A stretch of 64,000 bases of DNA from Curtobacterium salicis (GTDB lineage: Bacteria > Actinomycetota > Actinomycetes > Actinomycetales > Microbacteriaceae). The stretch spans positions 62,001-126,000 of the forward strand of contig NZ_JAAOYO010000003.1 of the NCBI RefSeq assembly GCF_011759505.1, given 5' to 3'. A program made the translations under genes and the position numbers. Positions 19,280-28,838 of the stretch are shown one piece after another (position 1 is the first letter of the stretch; each line of letters begins with the position of its first letter). Below the pieces are notes generated by a model. It ran no database searches. It saw only the letters and a program-made list of their open reading frames with translations, and was not told the DNA's origin.

Positions 19280-20281
19280 TCAGCCCAGCGTGCGGCCGAA
19301 CCACCGGACCCGGGTGCCGAAGGCGTCGGACACGGCGAGCGCCCGGCCGTCGAAGGACAGCGTCGCGAACGCGTCCGGGTCACCGGCGTCGACGTCCTCC
19401 GGCAGTGTCGCGGCGACCCCGGCGAGGATGCCGGTCCGCTCGAGCGCCACCCATCGCACCCCTCGCTCGCGGAGGCGGTCGGCGAACCGCTGTCGACCGG
19501 CACCCGGCACGTAGACCAGGGTCCCCGTGGTCATGACGACCGGCTCGCAGCCTCCGGGCAGCGCGTCGAGTGCCCGGTCCAGGTCCTCCGGCACGCGTCC
19601 CCGGATCCGGACGGGAGGCTCCACCAGCGTCGCCCGCAACGCCTCCGCCATGAGGGCGGTCCGGTCCGTCGCCTCGGGCGGGACGGCCTCGACGAGCCGG
19701 TCGGACGCTCCCGGGGCCGCGGGGTCGATCGGGTTCGGGTCGAGGGCGACGCGCGCCCCGATCCGGATCGGCTCTGCGGCCGGCGCCGGAGGCGTCCCGG
19801 TGACCTCGGCGACGAGGTGCACGGCCGGGCCGGCGACGGCGGTGTGCATCCGGACGAGTGCCCCGGTCCGGCGGATGCGGTGGTCGAGCGTCACGCGGTC
19901 CGGGATCGAGCAGAGCCCGGCGGCCGCGCCGACGTCGAGCAGCCCGAGCGGGCGGTCGGCGGCCGCGGCGAGCGCCGCGAGCACCGGGACGACGGGGGCG
20001 AGGCGTCGCGGGTCGTTGGCCTGCACCGTGGCGGTGGTGAGCGCTCGGACCAGGGCGGGACGAGCCTCCCGGACGAGCGCTCGGAGCGACCCGGCGTCGG
20101 CGGGGTCGGCACCGAGTCGTCGTGCGACCGCGAAGAGGAGCTCGGGCTGCCGCTGTGTCGCCGGGACCTCGTCCAGCAGCGCGACGAGCGCGTCGTTGAC
20201 GGAGCGGGCCCAGGCGGCGTAGGTCGGTGAGACGGGCGCGATCCGGTCGGCGTAGGCGCGGTAGCGCTGCCGTGTGTCCAT
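19280..20281 (-). CDS. DUF2332 family protein
   Basis: A 333-residue protein of a family common in Actinobacteria and Alphaproteobacteria. YAAWARSVND, QRQPELLFAVARRLG, and GLLDVGAAAGLCSIPDRV are characteristic; the last resembles a SAM-binding glycine-rich loop, but methyltransferase activity is not shown. The start codon overlaps the stop of the GNAT gene (TGATG), so both are co-translated. Confidence 0.8.
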   Translation of the reverse strand: MDTRQRYRAYADRIAPVSPTYAAWARSVNDALVALLDEVPATQRQPELLFAVARRLGADPADAGSLRALVREARPALVRALTTATVQANDPRRLAPVVPVLAALAAAADRPLGLLDVGAAAGLCSIPDRVTLDHRIRRTGALVRMHTAVAGPAVHLVAEVTGTPPAPAAEPIRIGARVALDPNPIDPAAPGASDRLVEAVPPEATDRTALMAEALRATLVEPPVRIRGRVPEDLDRALDALPGGCEPVVMTTGTLVYVPGAGRQRFADRLRERGVRWVALERTGILAGVAATLPEDVDAGDPDAFATLSFDGRALAVSDAFGTRVRWFGRTLG

Positions 20282-20757
20282 CAGGACGCCGGGCGGTACA
20301 TGCCGACGTGGGTGATGCCGGCCTCGTCGTAGGGGGCGCCGAAGCGGACGAACCCGTGCCGTTCGTAGAGCGCGGCGACGTACTGCTGGGCGTGCAGGAC
20401 GAACGCCTCGTGTCCGTGGTCGGCGACGACGGCGGCGACGAGTCGTCCGGCGATGCCCTGGCCGCGGTGGTCCGGGTGCGTGGCGACCCGGCCGATCACG
20501 CGGGTCGGCGCGGCGCTGCCGACGGGGTGCGGTTCGACGGCGGACGGTCGGACCAGACGGAGGTAGCCGGTGACCGGGCCGTCAGGTGTGCCGGACCACC
20601 AGTGCTCGGTGTCGGGTTCGCGGTCGCGGCCGTCGAAGTCCTCGGCCGTGACGCGCTGTTCGAGGGCGAACACCCGGTTCCGCAGCCGGACGATGTCGTA
20701 CAGTTCGTCGGTCATCAACTGGTCCCAGCGGGCGCGGTGGACGGAATGACCGGACAT
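20281..20757 (-). CDS. GNAT acetyltransferase, ElaA type
   Basis: A 158-residue N-acetyltransferase. The opening WDQLMTDELYDIVRLRNRVFALEQ is typical of ElaA proteins; acetyl-CoA motif A is RVATHPDHRGQGIAGRLV (about residues 90-107). Substrate is unknown. It is the first gene of a two-gene unit with DUF2332 and diverges from msrB. Confidence 0.85.
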   Translation of the reverse strand: MSGHSVHRARWDQLMTDELYDIVRLRNRVFALEQRVTAEDFDGRDREPDTEHWWSGTPDGPVTGYLRLVRPSAVEPHPVGSAAPTRVIGRVATHPDHRGQGIAGRLVAAVVADHGHEAFVLHAQQYVAALYERHGFVRFGAPYDEAGITHVGMYRPAS

Positions 20758-20830
20758 CCCGCGGAGTTTACCGGAGTGACGCACGATGACCGGTGGCCAC
20801 CCGTCCCGGTCGGAACCAGGAGGTACGCAC

Positions 20831-21232
20831 ATGGCATACAACGTCGACAAGTCCGACGCCCAGTGGCGCGAGGAGCTCTCGCCGGACCAGTACGCCGTGC
20901 TCCGCCAGGCCGGCACGGAGCGCCCGTGGACCGGTGAACTCCTCGACGAGGAGCGCGCCGGCGTCTACACGTGTGCGGCGTGCGGCGCGGAGCTGTTCAA
21001 GAGCGGCACGAAGTTCGACTCCGGCTGCGGCTGGCCGTCGTTCTACGAGTCGGTCGACCCGGCGGCGGTGCAGCTCATCGAGGACACGTCCCTCGGCATG
21101 GCGCGCACCGAGGTCCGGTGTGCGAACTGCGGCGGCCACCTCGGCCACGTGTTCCCGGACGGCTTCGGGACGCCCACGGGTGACCGGTACTGCATGAACT
21201 CGATCTCGCTCAACTTCTCGGCCGAGCAGTAG
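20831..21232 (+). CDS. msrB: Peptide methionine-R-sulfoxide reductase
   Basis: A 133-residue MsrB that repairs methionine-R-sulfoxide in proteins. Two CxxC zinc pairs (CAAC and CANC) and the catalytic Cys in GDRYCMNSISL are present; KFDSGCGWPSFYE is the family signature. The ATG at 20831 has AGGAGG seven bases upstream, one of the best ribosome sites in the window; an upstream ATG at 20786 lacks one. Confidence 0.96.
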   Translation: MAYNVDKSDAQWREELSPDQYAVLRQAGTERPWTGELLDEERAGVYTCAACGAELFKSGTKFDSGCGWPSFYESVDPAAVQLIEDTSLGMARTEVRCANCGGHLGHVFPDGFGTPTGDRYCMNSISLNFSAEQ

Positions 21233-21303
21233 CGATCGGTGACGGCGCTCGGGCTGCGGCTCGGGCGCCGTCGTCGTGTCCGCCCGGTACGATGGGCGGG
21301 TCA

Positions 21304-21376
21304 GCCGGCATGGCGCAATTGGTAGCGCACCGTACTTGTAATACGGGGGTTGCGGGTTCAAGTCCCGCTGCCGGCC
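21304..21376 (+). tRNA. tRNA-Thr (anticodon TGT)
   Basis: A full cloverleaf: acceptor GCCGGCA/TGCCGGC (21304-21310, 21369-21375), D arm GCGC...GCGC, anticodon stem CCGTA/TACGG with loop CTTGTAA (anticodon 21337-21339), T arm GCGGG-TTCAAGT-CCCGC. CCA is not encoded. The base after the acceptor stem is C, which is unusual as a discriminator for tRNA-Thr. Confidence 0.95.
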
Positions 21377-21394
21377 CTCTGCACCACCCGCAGT

Positions 21395-21460
21395 GCCGGA
21401 CCGCCTGTGCCGCATTGCCTGGGCCGGACCGCCTGTGCCGCATCGCCTGTGCCGTGCCGC
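21395..21460. repeat. 14-bp tandem repeat after tRNA-Thr
   Basis: Two 28-bp units (21395-21422, 21423-21450), each made of two 14-bp halves such as GCCGGACCGCCTGT and GCCGCATTGCCTGG, then a degenerate fifth half. No gene is present from 21377 to 21692 apart from this and the terminator. Confidence 0.75.
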
Positions 21461-21505
21461 CGACGCCGCCCGCGCCCCACGCCGTCGGCACCGCCCCCGA
21501 GAGGG

Positions 21506-21536
21506 CGGAGCCCCGAGCGGGTGGCTCGGGGCTCCG
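21506..21536. terminator. Terminator after tRNA-Thr
   Basis: Perfect 13-bp arms (21506-21518, 21524-21536), 5-base loop. It can also serve the convergent aldo/keto reductase gene. Confidence 0.75.
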
Positions 21537-21692
21537 GCGCAGGAGCACGGATCAGGGGTGCTCCGGGGGCGCTCGACTCGGTAACCAGCCGGCCGTGCAC
21601 CGATCCTGACATCGGCACGACGGCCGGGTCCACGCCTCCGGGCCACATCGGCGGTTTCCCGCATCATCCGGCGCGGCGGACCCGTCGGTGGT

Positions 21693-22724
21693 TCAGCGAC
21701 CGCCGGCGATCTTCCGCTCGCGCTGCGCCACCCCGGCGGTGCCGTACGGGTAGTCGTCGACCCGCGGCGCGCTGGCGTCGGTGAGGGCGGTGAGCTCCGC
21801 GTCGTCGAGCACCAGGTCGGTGGCGCCGAGGTTGTCCTGCAGCTGCTCGACCGTGCGGGCGCCGAGGATGACGCTCGTGACGGCCGGGCGGGCGAGCAGC
21901 CAGGCGAGGGACACCTGGGAGCGCGAGGCGCCGTGCGCGTCGGCGACGCTCGACACGACGTCGAGCACCTGCCACGTGCGCTCGTCGGCGTTGCGGGCCT
22001 CCCACGCCTCCATGCCGCGCTTCGGGTCCTCGCCCAGGCGCGTCGAACCGGTCGGGGCCTCGTCGCGCTGGTACTTGCCGGACAGCCACCCGCCGGCGAG
22101 CGGCGACCACGGCAGCAGTCCGATGCCGGCGTCGAGGCAGGCGGGCACGACCTCGTGCTCGATGTCGCGGACCAGCAGGTTGTACTGCGGCTGCAGGGTG
22201 ACAGGCGGTGCCCAACCGTGCGCCTTCGCCTCGTACACGGCCTTCGTGACCTGGTACCCGAGGTAGTTCGAGAACCCGTAGGAGCCGATCTTGCCGGCCG
22301 AGACCGCGTCGTCGAGGAAGCGCAGGGTCTCCTCGATCGGGGTGAGGGCGTCCCACGCGTGCATCTGGTAGAGGTCGATGTGGTCGACGCCGAGCCGCTC
22401 CAGCGAGGCGTCGAGCGCGACACGGAGGTGCCGCCGCGACAGCCCGACGTCGTTCGGACCGTCACCCTGCGGGAAGCGGCCCTTGGTGGCGAGGACGACC
22501 TGCTGCGCCTCGGTGGGGTGGGCCTGCAGCCAGCGGCCGATGATCCGCTCGGACTCGTTGCCCGAGTACACGTCCGCGGTGTCGACGAGCGTTCCGCCGG
22601 CGGCCACGAAGGCGTCGATGATGGCGTGGGAGGTGGGTTCGTCGGCTTCGCTGCCGAACGTCATGGTGCCGAGGGTCAGCGAGGACACCGCTGTCCCGCT
22701 GTTGCCGAGGAGTCTGTAGTCCAT
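21693..22724 (-). CDS. Aldo/keto reductase
   Basis: A 343-residue NAD(P)H-dependent aldo/keto reductase. MDYRLLGNSGTAVSSLTLGTM, the catalytic Asp/Tyr in LVDTADVYSG, Lys in LATKGRF and His in LYQMHAWD form the tetrad. The C-terminal LARPAVTSVILGARTVEQL is the cofactor-binding signature. It reduces aldehydes or ketones; the physiological substrate is unknown. TAGCGT lies seven bases before the ATG without a Shine-Dalgarno. Confidence 0.93.
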   Translation of the reverse strand: MDYRLLGNSGTAVSSLTLGTMTFGSEADEPTSHAIIDAFVAAGGTLVDTADVYSGNESERIIGRWLQAHPTEAQQVVLATKGRFPQGDGPNDVGLSRRHLRVALDASLERLGVDHIDLYQMHAWDALTPIEETLRFLDDAVSAGKIGSYGFSNYLGYQVTKAVYEAKAHGWAPPVTLQPQYNLLVRDIEHEVVPACLDAGIGLLPWSPLAGGWLSGKYQRDEAPTGSTRLGEDPKRGMEAWEARNADERTWQVLDVVSSVADAHGASRSQVSLAWLLARPAVTSVILGARTVEQLQDNLGATDLVLDDAELTALTDASAPRVDDYPYGTAGVAQRERKIAGGR

Positions 22725-22824
22725 GGCGCGGACGCTACGCCGCGCGTCCTCCGCGGCGGGAGGGCCCACGAGTACCCGTCAGCGGTCGTCGGACAGGACG
22801 TCCCGCGGAACGGGACCGCCCGCG

Positions 22825-23610
22825 TCAGTCCGGCTGCCCCAGGAACGCGATCGCCGCCTCCCGGAAGTGCCGCGACGTGGGCGCGTTGAAGTGGTTGCGC
22901 CCCGGGATCTCGACGAAGGTGGCGTGCGGCGCCGTCTCGGCGAGCCGCAGCGCGCTGTCCTTGATGCCGTCCTCGCTGCCCGCGGCGAGCAGCAGCGGTT
23001 GCGTCGGCGCGTTCTCCGGGGTCGGTTCGATGCTGTCCCGCATCCCCTCCACCATCGCGACGAGTGCGCGGAGGTCGTTGCCCTCCACCCCGGCCGCCAT
23101 GGTCAGGTACCCGTTCGTGACGCGGTCCTCCACCGGTGTGCCGTCGGTGATGAACGCCCGCGCCTGGTCGACACGGACGCGCCGCATCGGATCGGCGTCC
23201 GGGGTCCCGCCGAGGACGGCGCGGGAGATCCGGTCGCTCATCCGTTCGGCGGCGTGCCAGCCGACGCGCGCGCCCAGCGAGTAGCCGAGGAACGCGACGT
23301 CGTCGAGCAGGTACGTGTCGATGACCGCGGTGACGTCGTCGACGAGCAGGTCCATCGAGTAGCTGTGCGGCTCGTGCGGCTTCCCACTGGCGCCGTGGCC
23401 GCGCTGGTCGAACGCGATGACCCGGCGTCCGGCGCGGACGAGGTCACGGGTCCATCCAGACGCGTGCCAGTTGAGCAGTGCGCCGGACGCGAACCCGTGC
23501 ACCGCGACGACCGCCGGCGCGTCGGGGTCACCGAAGTCGTAGGTGGCGAGCGGGAGGCCGTCCGGGGACATGACCACCCGGGGGCGGGGCGCTTCGGGGA
23601 CGAGAGACAT
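22825..23610 (-). CDS. Alpha/beta hydrolase
   Basis: A 261-residue alpha/beta hydrolase. Oxyanion region VAVHGFASGALLNW, nucleophile Ser in FLGYSLGARVGW (about residue 110), Asp in AAGSEDGIKD and catalytic His in IPGRNHFNAPTS. The fold covers esterases, lipases and haloalkane-type enzymes, so the substrate cannot be assigned. It diverges from nnrE with only 26 bp between starts. Confidence 0.88.
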   Translation of the reverse strand: MSLVPEAPRPRVVMSPDGLPLATYDFGDPDAPAVVAVHGFASGALLNWHASGWTRDLVRAGRRVIAFDQRGHGASGKPHEPHSYSMDLLVDDVTAVIDTYLLDDVAFLGYSLGARVGWHAAERMSDRISRAVLGGTPDADPMRRVRVDQARAFITDGTPVEDRVTNGYLTMAAGVEGNDLRALVAMVEGMRDSIEPTPENAPTQPLLLAAGSEDGIKDSALRLAETAPHATFVEIPGRNHFNAPTSRHFREAAIAFLGQPD

Positions 23611-23636
23611 GGCCTGCCCAGGGTAGTGGGGGCACA

Positions 23637-24410
23637 GTGGCTCGCATGGACGGTTACGGCGGCGACCAGATCCGTGCGGCGGAACGACCGCACCTCGACG
23701 CGGGCGAGCCCCTGATGCAGCGGGCTGCGGACGGCCTGGCGGCGATCGTGGGCGGCCTGCTCGACGACCCGGCGGTCCGACCCGGTGACGGGCCGGGTTC
23801 GGTGCTGGTCCTCGCCGGCAGCGGCGACAACGGCGGGGACGCCCTGTTCGCGGGTGCGCGGCTGGCCTCGGCCGGGAGGCTCGTCACGGTCCTGCGAGTC
23901 GGCTCACGCGTCCACGAGGCGGGCCTGGCCGCGGCTCGGGACGCCGGGGCGCGCCTCCTGGAGGACCCGGTGGCCGACGGCTCGGCCGGGTCGGCGGCGG
24001 GCGCGGCGGACATCCTGCACGCCGCGACGGCCCCGGTCGGCGAACGGCTGGCCCGGATCGCGCGGGAGGCAGCGCTCGAGGTGGACCTGGTGCTGGACGG
24101 GGTCCTCGGGATCGGCGGTGGCGGGCCGCTGCGGTCACCGGCGCGGGAGGTCGTGGGGGGACTCCGGGAACTGGCGCGGGAGCAGCGTGCGCCGTTCGTG
24201 GTGGCGGTGGACGTGCCGAGCGGCATCGACGTGGACACCGGTGGCATCGCGGACGACCACGTCCTGCACGCGGACGTCACCGTGACGTTCGGCGGCGTGA
24301 AGGCGGGGTTGCTCCGCGGACCCGCGGCGACGCTGGCCGGTCGGATCGAACTCGTCGACGTCGGCATCGGTGCGGACCTGGCGACGATGGAGCCGCTGGT
24401 CCGCACCTGA
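23637..24410 (+). CDS. nnrE: NAD(P)H-hydrate epimerase (YjeF N-domain only)
   Basis: A 257-residue YjeF N-terminal-type protein that interconverts the R and S forms of damaged hydrated NAD(P)H. LAGSGDNGGDALFAGARLA is the signature loop and VAVDVPSGIDVDTG the second. The ADP/ATP-dependent dehydratase domain (NnrD), often fused in actinobacteria, is missing here, so the partner must be elsewhere or absent. GTG at 23637 is used; ATG at 23646 is an alternative. Confidence 0.88.
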   Translation: MARMDGYGGDQIRAAERPHLDAGEPLMQRAADGLAAIVGGLLDDPAVRPGDGPGSVLVLAGSGDNGGDALFAGARLASAGRLVTVLRVGSRVHEAGLAAARDAGARLLEDPVADGSAGSAAGAADILHAATAPVGERLARIAREAALEVDLVLDGVLGIGGGGPLRSPAREVVGGLRELAREQRAPFVVAVDVPSGIDVDTGGIADDHVLHADVTVTFGGVKAGLLRGPAATLAGRIELVDVGIGADLATMEPLVRT

Positions 24411-24420
24411 CCCGCCGGCG

Positions 24421-25362
24421 TCAGATCGCGCCGGCGTCGACGCCGTGCTCGACGTCGCCCCGTGCCTCCAGCCAGGTGTCGACGAAGTGGCGGTAGTTGG
24501 CCGCGATGAGCTGCTCGGCCGCCTCGGTGTCCAGGTGTTCGCGGACGACGTCCTCGAGCGGCTCCTGCCAGTTGCTCCGGCCGATCGCGAACCCGACGAA
24601 GCCGTCCACCGGTGCCGCGATGCGGAGCCACGCGTCGAGCTGCTCCTCGGGGGCGTCCCGGCCGAGGACGATGCACTGCACGGTGTCCCGTCCGCCGCGG
24701 CGAGCGGTCGCGACGACGCGTTCGGCGTCCTCGCGGCGGTCGAGGCCCTCGAGCTTCCAGACGTCCGCCTCGACGCCGTGGTCCTGCAGGAACTCGAGCA
24801 CCTGCACGACCAGGTCGGGCCGGAGGTCCCGGTCGTAGTCGTCGACGGCGGACTTCTGCTCGTCGGTGCCCGGCACGAGCAGTTCGACCAGGAACGCGCG
24901 TCCGGCGTCGTGCAGGGTCGCTGCGACGTCGGCGAGTGCCGCTGCCTGCTGCTCGCGGCGCTCGGCGTCGAAGGCGGGGTTGTCGCGCACCAGGACCTTC
25001 ACCCAGTCCGGGTCGAAGGCGTCGACGTGAGCGACCCAGTCGTCGCCGTACTCGAGCTCGAACCACTCCCGGCCCGACCGCTCGACCGGCATCGCGAGCT
25101 GCAGCCCGGCGTCCTTGGCGAGCCGGGCGACGTCGGCGCCGTAGCGCTCGTCGACCAGGACGCCGGTGTGCTCACGGGCGGCCCCGGCGGCGAGCGCGGT
25201 GAGGACCCCGCGGTAGACGAGCTGCTTGCCGGCGCGGACCCGTTCGGCCTCGGCCTCGTCGGCGGGCTCGCCGGAGTCCTCGTCGTACGTGTGCTCGAGC
25301 AGCGAGGACCGCTGGTCCATCGCGAAGAGGAACAGGGGGTGGGTCTCGTCGAGGATCGGCAT
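24421..25362 (-). CDS. DUF2090 (IolC C-terminal-like) protein
   Basis: A 313-residue protein matching the DUF2090 domain that forms the C-terminal half of some IolC-type proteins and resembles 2-deoxy-5-keto-gluconate-6-phosphate aldolase. MPILDETHPLFLFAMDQR, LVDERYG, and FVGFAIGRSNWQEPL fit a TIM-barrel aldolase-like fold. It stands alone with no inositol genes nearby, so its substrate is uncertain. TAGACC lies six bases before the ATG. Confidence 0.75.
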   Translation of the reverse strand: MPILDETHPLFLFAMDQRSSLLEHTYDEDSGEPADEAEAERVRAGKQLVYRGVLTALAAGAAREHTGVLVDERYGADVARLAKDAGLQLAMPVERSGREWFELEYGDDWVAHVDAFDPDWVKVLVRDNPAFDAERREQQAAALADVAATLHDAGRAFLVELLVPGTDEQKSAVDDYDRDLRPDLVVQVLEFLQDHGVEADVWKLEGLDRREDAERVVATARRGGRDTVQCIVLGRDAPEEQLDAWLRIAAPVDGFVGFAIGRSNWQEPLEDVVREHLDTEAAEQLIAANYRHFVDTWLEARGDVEHGVDAGAI

Positions 25363-25428
25363 CGACCCGGTCTACTCCGTCGGCGCTCCCCGGTGGTCCG
25401 GTTCCGGGCGTGGTCGGTCGCGGGTCCG

Positions 25429-25440
25429 TAGGTTCGGTGC
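25429..25440 (+). promoter_or_regulatory. Leaderless -10 element (TAGGTT)
   Basis: TAGGTT at 25429-25434, six bases, then the ATG at 25441. Confidence 0.5.
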
Positions 25441-26334
25441 ATGACGTTCAACGACGACACCCGGCTGCAGGGCGGCAAGGTCAAGCGCCGCGGGCGCAAC
25501 ACGGCCATCGGCGGCGGCGCGGTCGGTGTCACCGCCATCGTGGTGTTCCTCATCGCGCAGTTCACCGGTGTCGACCTCAGCGGGGTCGTCGGCGGCGGCA
25601 GCGGGCTCACCCCGATCCAGCAGGACGGCGCCGAGGCGACGCCGATCGCCGAGTGCCAGACCGGCCGTGACGCGAACGCCGACGTCGAGTGCCGCATGGA
25701 GGGTGCCGCCGAGTCGCTCGACGCGTACTGGAGCACCGAGTCGCGGGCGCTCGGCGCGTCGTACTCGACGCCCGACTTCTTCCTCTTCGACGGCTCGACC
25801 GACACCGGGTGCGGCACGGCGTCCGCGGCGACCGGCCCGTTCTACTGCCCGCCGGACCGCGCGATCTACCTGGACACCGCGTTCTACGACGACCTGAAGT
25901 CGACCTACGGATCCTCGGGTGGGCCGCTCGCGCAGATGTACGTCGTCGCGCACGAGTGGGGCCACCACGTGCAGCAGCTGCAGGGCACCTTCGCCGACAC
26001 GGACCGGAGCGGCACCGGCGCCTCGTCGGGCAGTGTCCGCGTCGAGCTGCAGGCGGACTGCTACGCCGGGGCCTGGGTCGGCGACGCGGCCACCACGAAG
26101 GCAGCCGACGGCTCGACGTTCTTCGAGCCGGTGACCCGGGCCCAGATCGCCGACGCCCTGTCAGCGGCGAGCGCCGTCGGTGACGACAGCATCCAGGAGA
26201 AGGCGACCGGTCAGGTCGACCCCGACTCGTTCACGCACGGGTCCAGTGCGCAGCGGCAGCGGTGGTTCGAGCGCGGCTACGAGCGCGGGGCGACCAGCTG
26301 CGACACGCTGAGCGTCCCCGGGTCCTCGCTCTGA
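25441..26334 (+). CDS. Neutral zinc metallopeptidase (YpfJ type)
   Basis: A 297-residue membrane-anchored metallopeptidase. One transmembrane helix (about residues 24-42) places the catalytic domain outside. The zinc site is VVAHEWGHHVQQLQG (about residue 173); ELQADCYAGAW supplies the downstream Glu region. MTFNDDTRLQGGKVKRRGR is the family N-terminus. Targets are unknown; the family may act in envelope quality control. Confidence 0.88.
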   Translation: MTFNDDTRLQGGKVKRRGRNTAIGGGAVGVTAIVVFLIAQFTGVDLSGVVGGGSGLTPIQQDGAEATPIAECQTGRDANADVECRMEGAAESLDAYWSTESRALGASYSTPDFFLFDGSTDTGCGTASAATGPFYCPPDRAIYLDTAFYDDLKSTYGSSGGPLAQMYVVAHEWGHHVQQLQGTFADTDRSGTGASSGSVRVELQADCYAGAWVGDAATTKAADGSTFFEPVTRAQIADALSAASAVGDDSIQEKATGQVDPDSFTHGSSAQRQRWFERGYERGATSCDTLSVPGSSL

Positions 26335-26364
26335 GCCTCCCTGCGCCGTGACGCCTGGCCGCCC

Positions 26365-26449
26365 GGGAGCTCGGAAGCGGGTCGGCCGCCGGCAGCTCGG
26401 AGGCGGGTCGGCCGCCGGGAGCTCGGAAGCGGGCCGGCCGCCGGGATCA
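26365..26449. repeat. 26-bp tandem repeat x3 abutting a stop codon
   Basis: Units at 26365, 26391 and 26417 with core AGCTCGGAAGCGGGTCGGCC, then a fragment GGGATCAG whose TCA (26447-26449) is the stop codon of the minus-strand thioredoxin-fold gene. Confidence 0.85.
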
Positions 26450-27388
26450 GCCCGCGGTGGCGGACGCGGACGGGGTCTGAGAGGACGAGCTGCTCGGCGT
26501 CGGTGTGGGGGTCGGCGTCGCTTCGGCGCTGCCGGCAGCACCGACCACGAACGTCCGGAACTCGTCGTTCGTCGACGCGGTCGTGTACTGGTACTGCTGG
26601 CCGTTGACGAGCACGAGCGGCGTCCCCGGGAAGGTCGTCAGGTCCGAGCCGGGGATGTCCCCGCCGGTCACCGCGGTGGTCCGCTCGTCGACCCACTTGC
26701 CGTAGCGCTGGTCGTCGATGCAGGACTCGATGGTGGACCCGTGCCGGACACCCGGGACGCTCGTGATCACCGAGGCGAGCTGCGCGTCCGTCAGACCGGG
26801 CGTGCCCTCTTCCGGCTGCTTCGCGAACAGGGCCTTGTTCACGGCGAAGAACGAGTCGGGCGACTCCTGTGCCACGCAGGCTGCCGCGTTCGCCGCACGG
26901 AGCGAGTACTTCGTGCCCTGCGAGCGGTTGGACAGGATCGCGACCGGGTGGATGTCGATCGTCGCGGCGCCTGAGTCGACCAGACCCTCGATGTACTCGC
27001 TGTTCGTCGACTCGAACGCGCCGCAGATCGGGCAGAGGTAGTCGACGTACAGGGTGATGCGGACCGGGTCGGCGGAGGCGGTGGCTCCGGCGGACGGGGT
27101 GCTCGACGCGGTGTCCGGGTCGACGGCCTTGAGGCCCGTGCTGATCGTGATGCCGCCGTCGGCCATCGTGTCGGGGCCGGGTCCGGCGGGACGTGAGGAG
27201 TTCACCAGCACGAGCGTCACGATCGTCGCGGCGGCGACGAGCACCACGCCGAGTCCGACCTGCAGTCCGATCCGGGCTCCGCGCTGGCGACGCTTCTGCT
27301 GGGCACGGGTGCGCTGGGCTCGCTCGCGGGCGGCGGCGCGACGCGCGTTCCGCTGAGCGCGGGCGTCACCTTCGGGGCGGTTGGTCAT
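26447..27388 (-). CDS. DsbA-like thioredoxin-fold membrane protein
   Basis: A 313-residue protein: basic cytoplasmic N-terminus rich in Arg/Ala, one transmembrane helix (about residues 40-62), and an extracytoplasmic DsbA-type thioredoxin fold with active site YLCPICGAFES (CPIC, about residue 120) and a cis-Pro region PGTPLVLVNG. It likely forms or isomerises disulfides in exported proteins. The C-terminus is a low-complexity Thr/Pro/Ser tail. AGGAGG lies about 11 bases before the ATG. Confidence 0.88.
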   Translation of the reverse strand: MTNRPEGDARAQRNARRAAARERAQRTRAQQKRRQRGARIGLQVGLGVVLVAAATIVTLVLVNSSRPAGPGPDTMADGGITISTGLKAVDPDTASSTPSAGATASADPVRITLYVDYLCPICGAFESTNSEYIEGLVDSGAATIDIHPVAILSNRSQGTKYSLRAANAAACVAQESPDSFFAVNKALFAKQPEEGTPGLTDAQLASVITSVPGVRHGSTIESCIDDQRYGKWVDERTTAVTGGDIPGSDLTTFPGTPLVLVNGQQYQYTTASTNDEFRTFVVGAAGSAEATPTPTPTPSSSSSQTPSASATAG

Positions 27389-27651
27389 CGTGCGGCTGTC
27401 CTCCTGGTCGGTGTCCGCTCGGCCTCCCCCCGGTCGGCGGACGGACCCGGCGATTGTACTGGCGGCCGATGGGAACCAGCCAACCAGCAGGGAACGCCCC
27501 GGGTACCGGCAGCGGTGCACTGGCGCCGGTCGGAGAACTCGTGTTGTATGAGCAGCGATGGTCGACGGCGACCGTCCGCCGGCCCTCGCGGGTCGTCGCT
27601 TCACTACGGATCGTCCGGCACGTACCTGCCGGTGGAGAGGACCGAACGCTC

Positions 27652-28752
<1,101 letters not shown>

Positions 28753-28770
28753 CGCTGGAAGTCACTCACA

Positions 28771-28802
28771 GGAGGCGCGGTGCCAGCTGGCACCGCGCCT
28801 CC
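28771..28802 (+). terminator. Terminator of the ABC ATPase gene
   Basis: Perfect 14-bp arms (28771-28784 and 28789-28802), 4-base loop AGCT; the right flank reads CCTCCCGTCC, the recurrent core. Confidence 0.8.
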
Positions 28803-28838
28803 CGTCCGTTCTCGTCCCAGTACCCAGAGGAACCCGCC

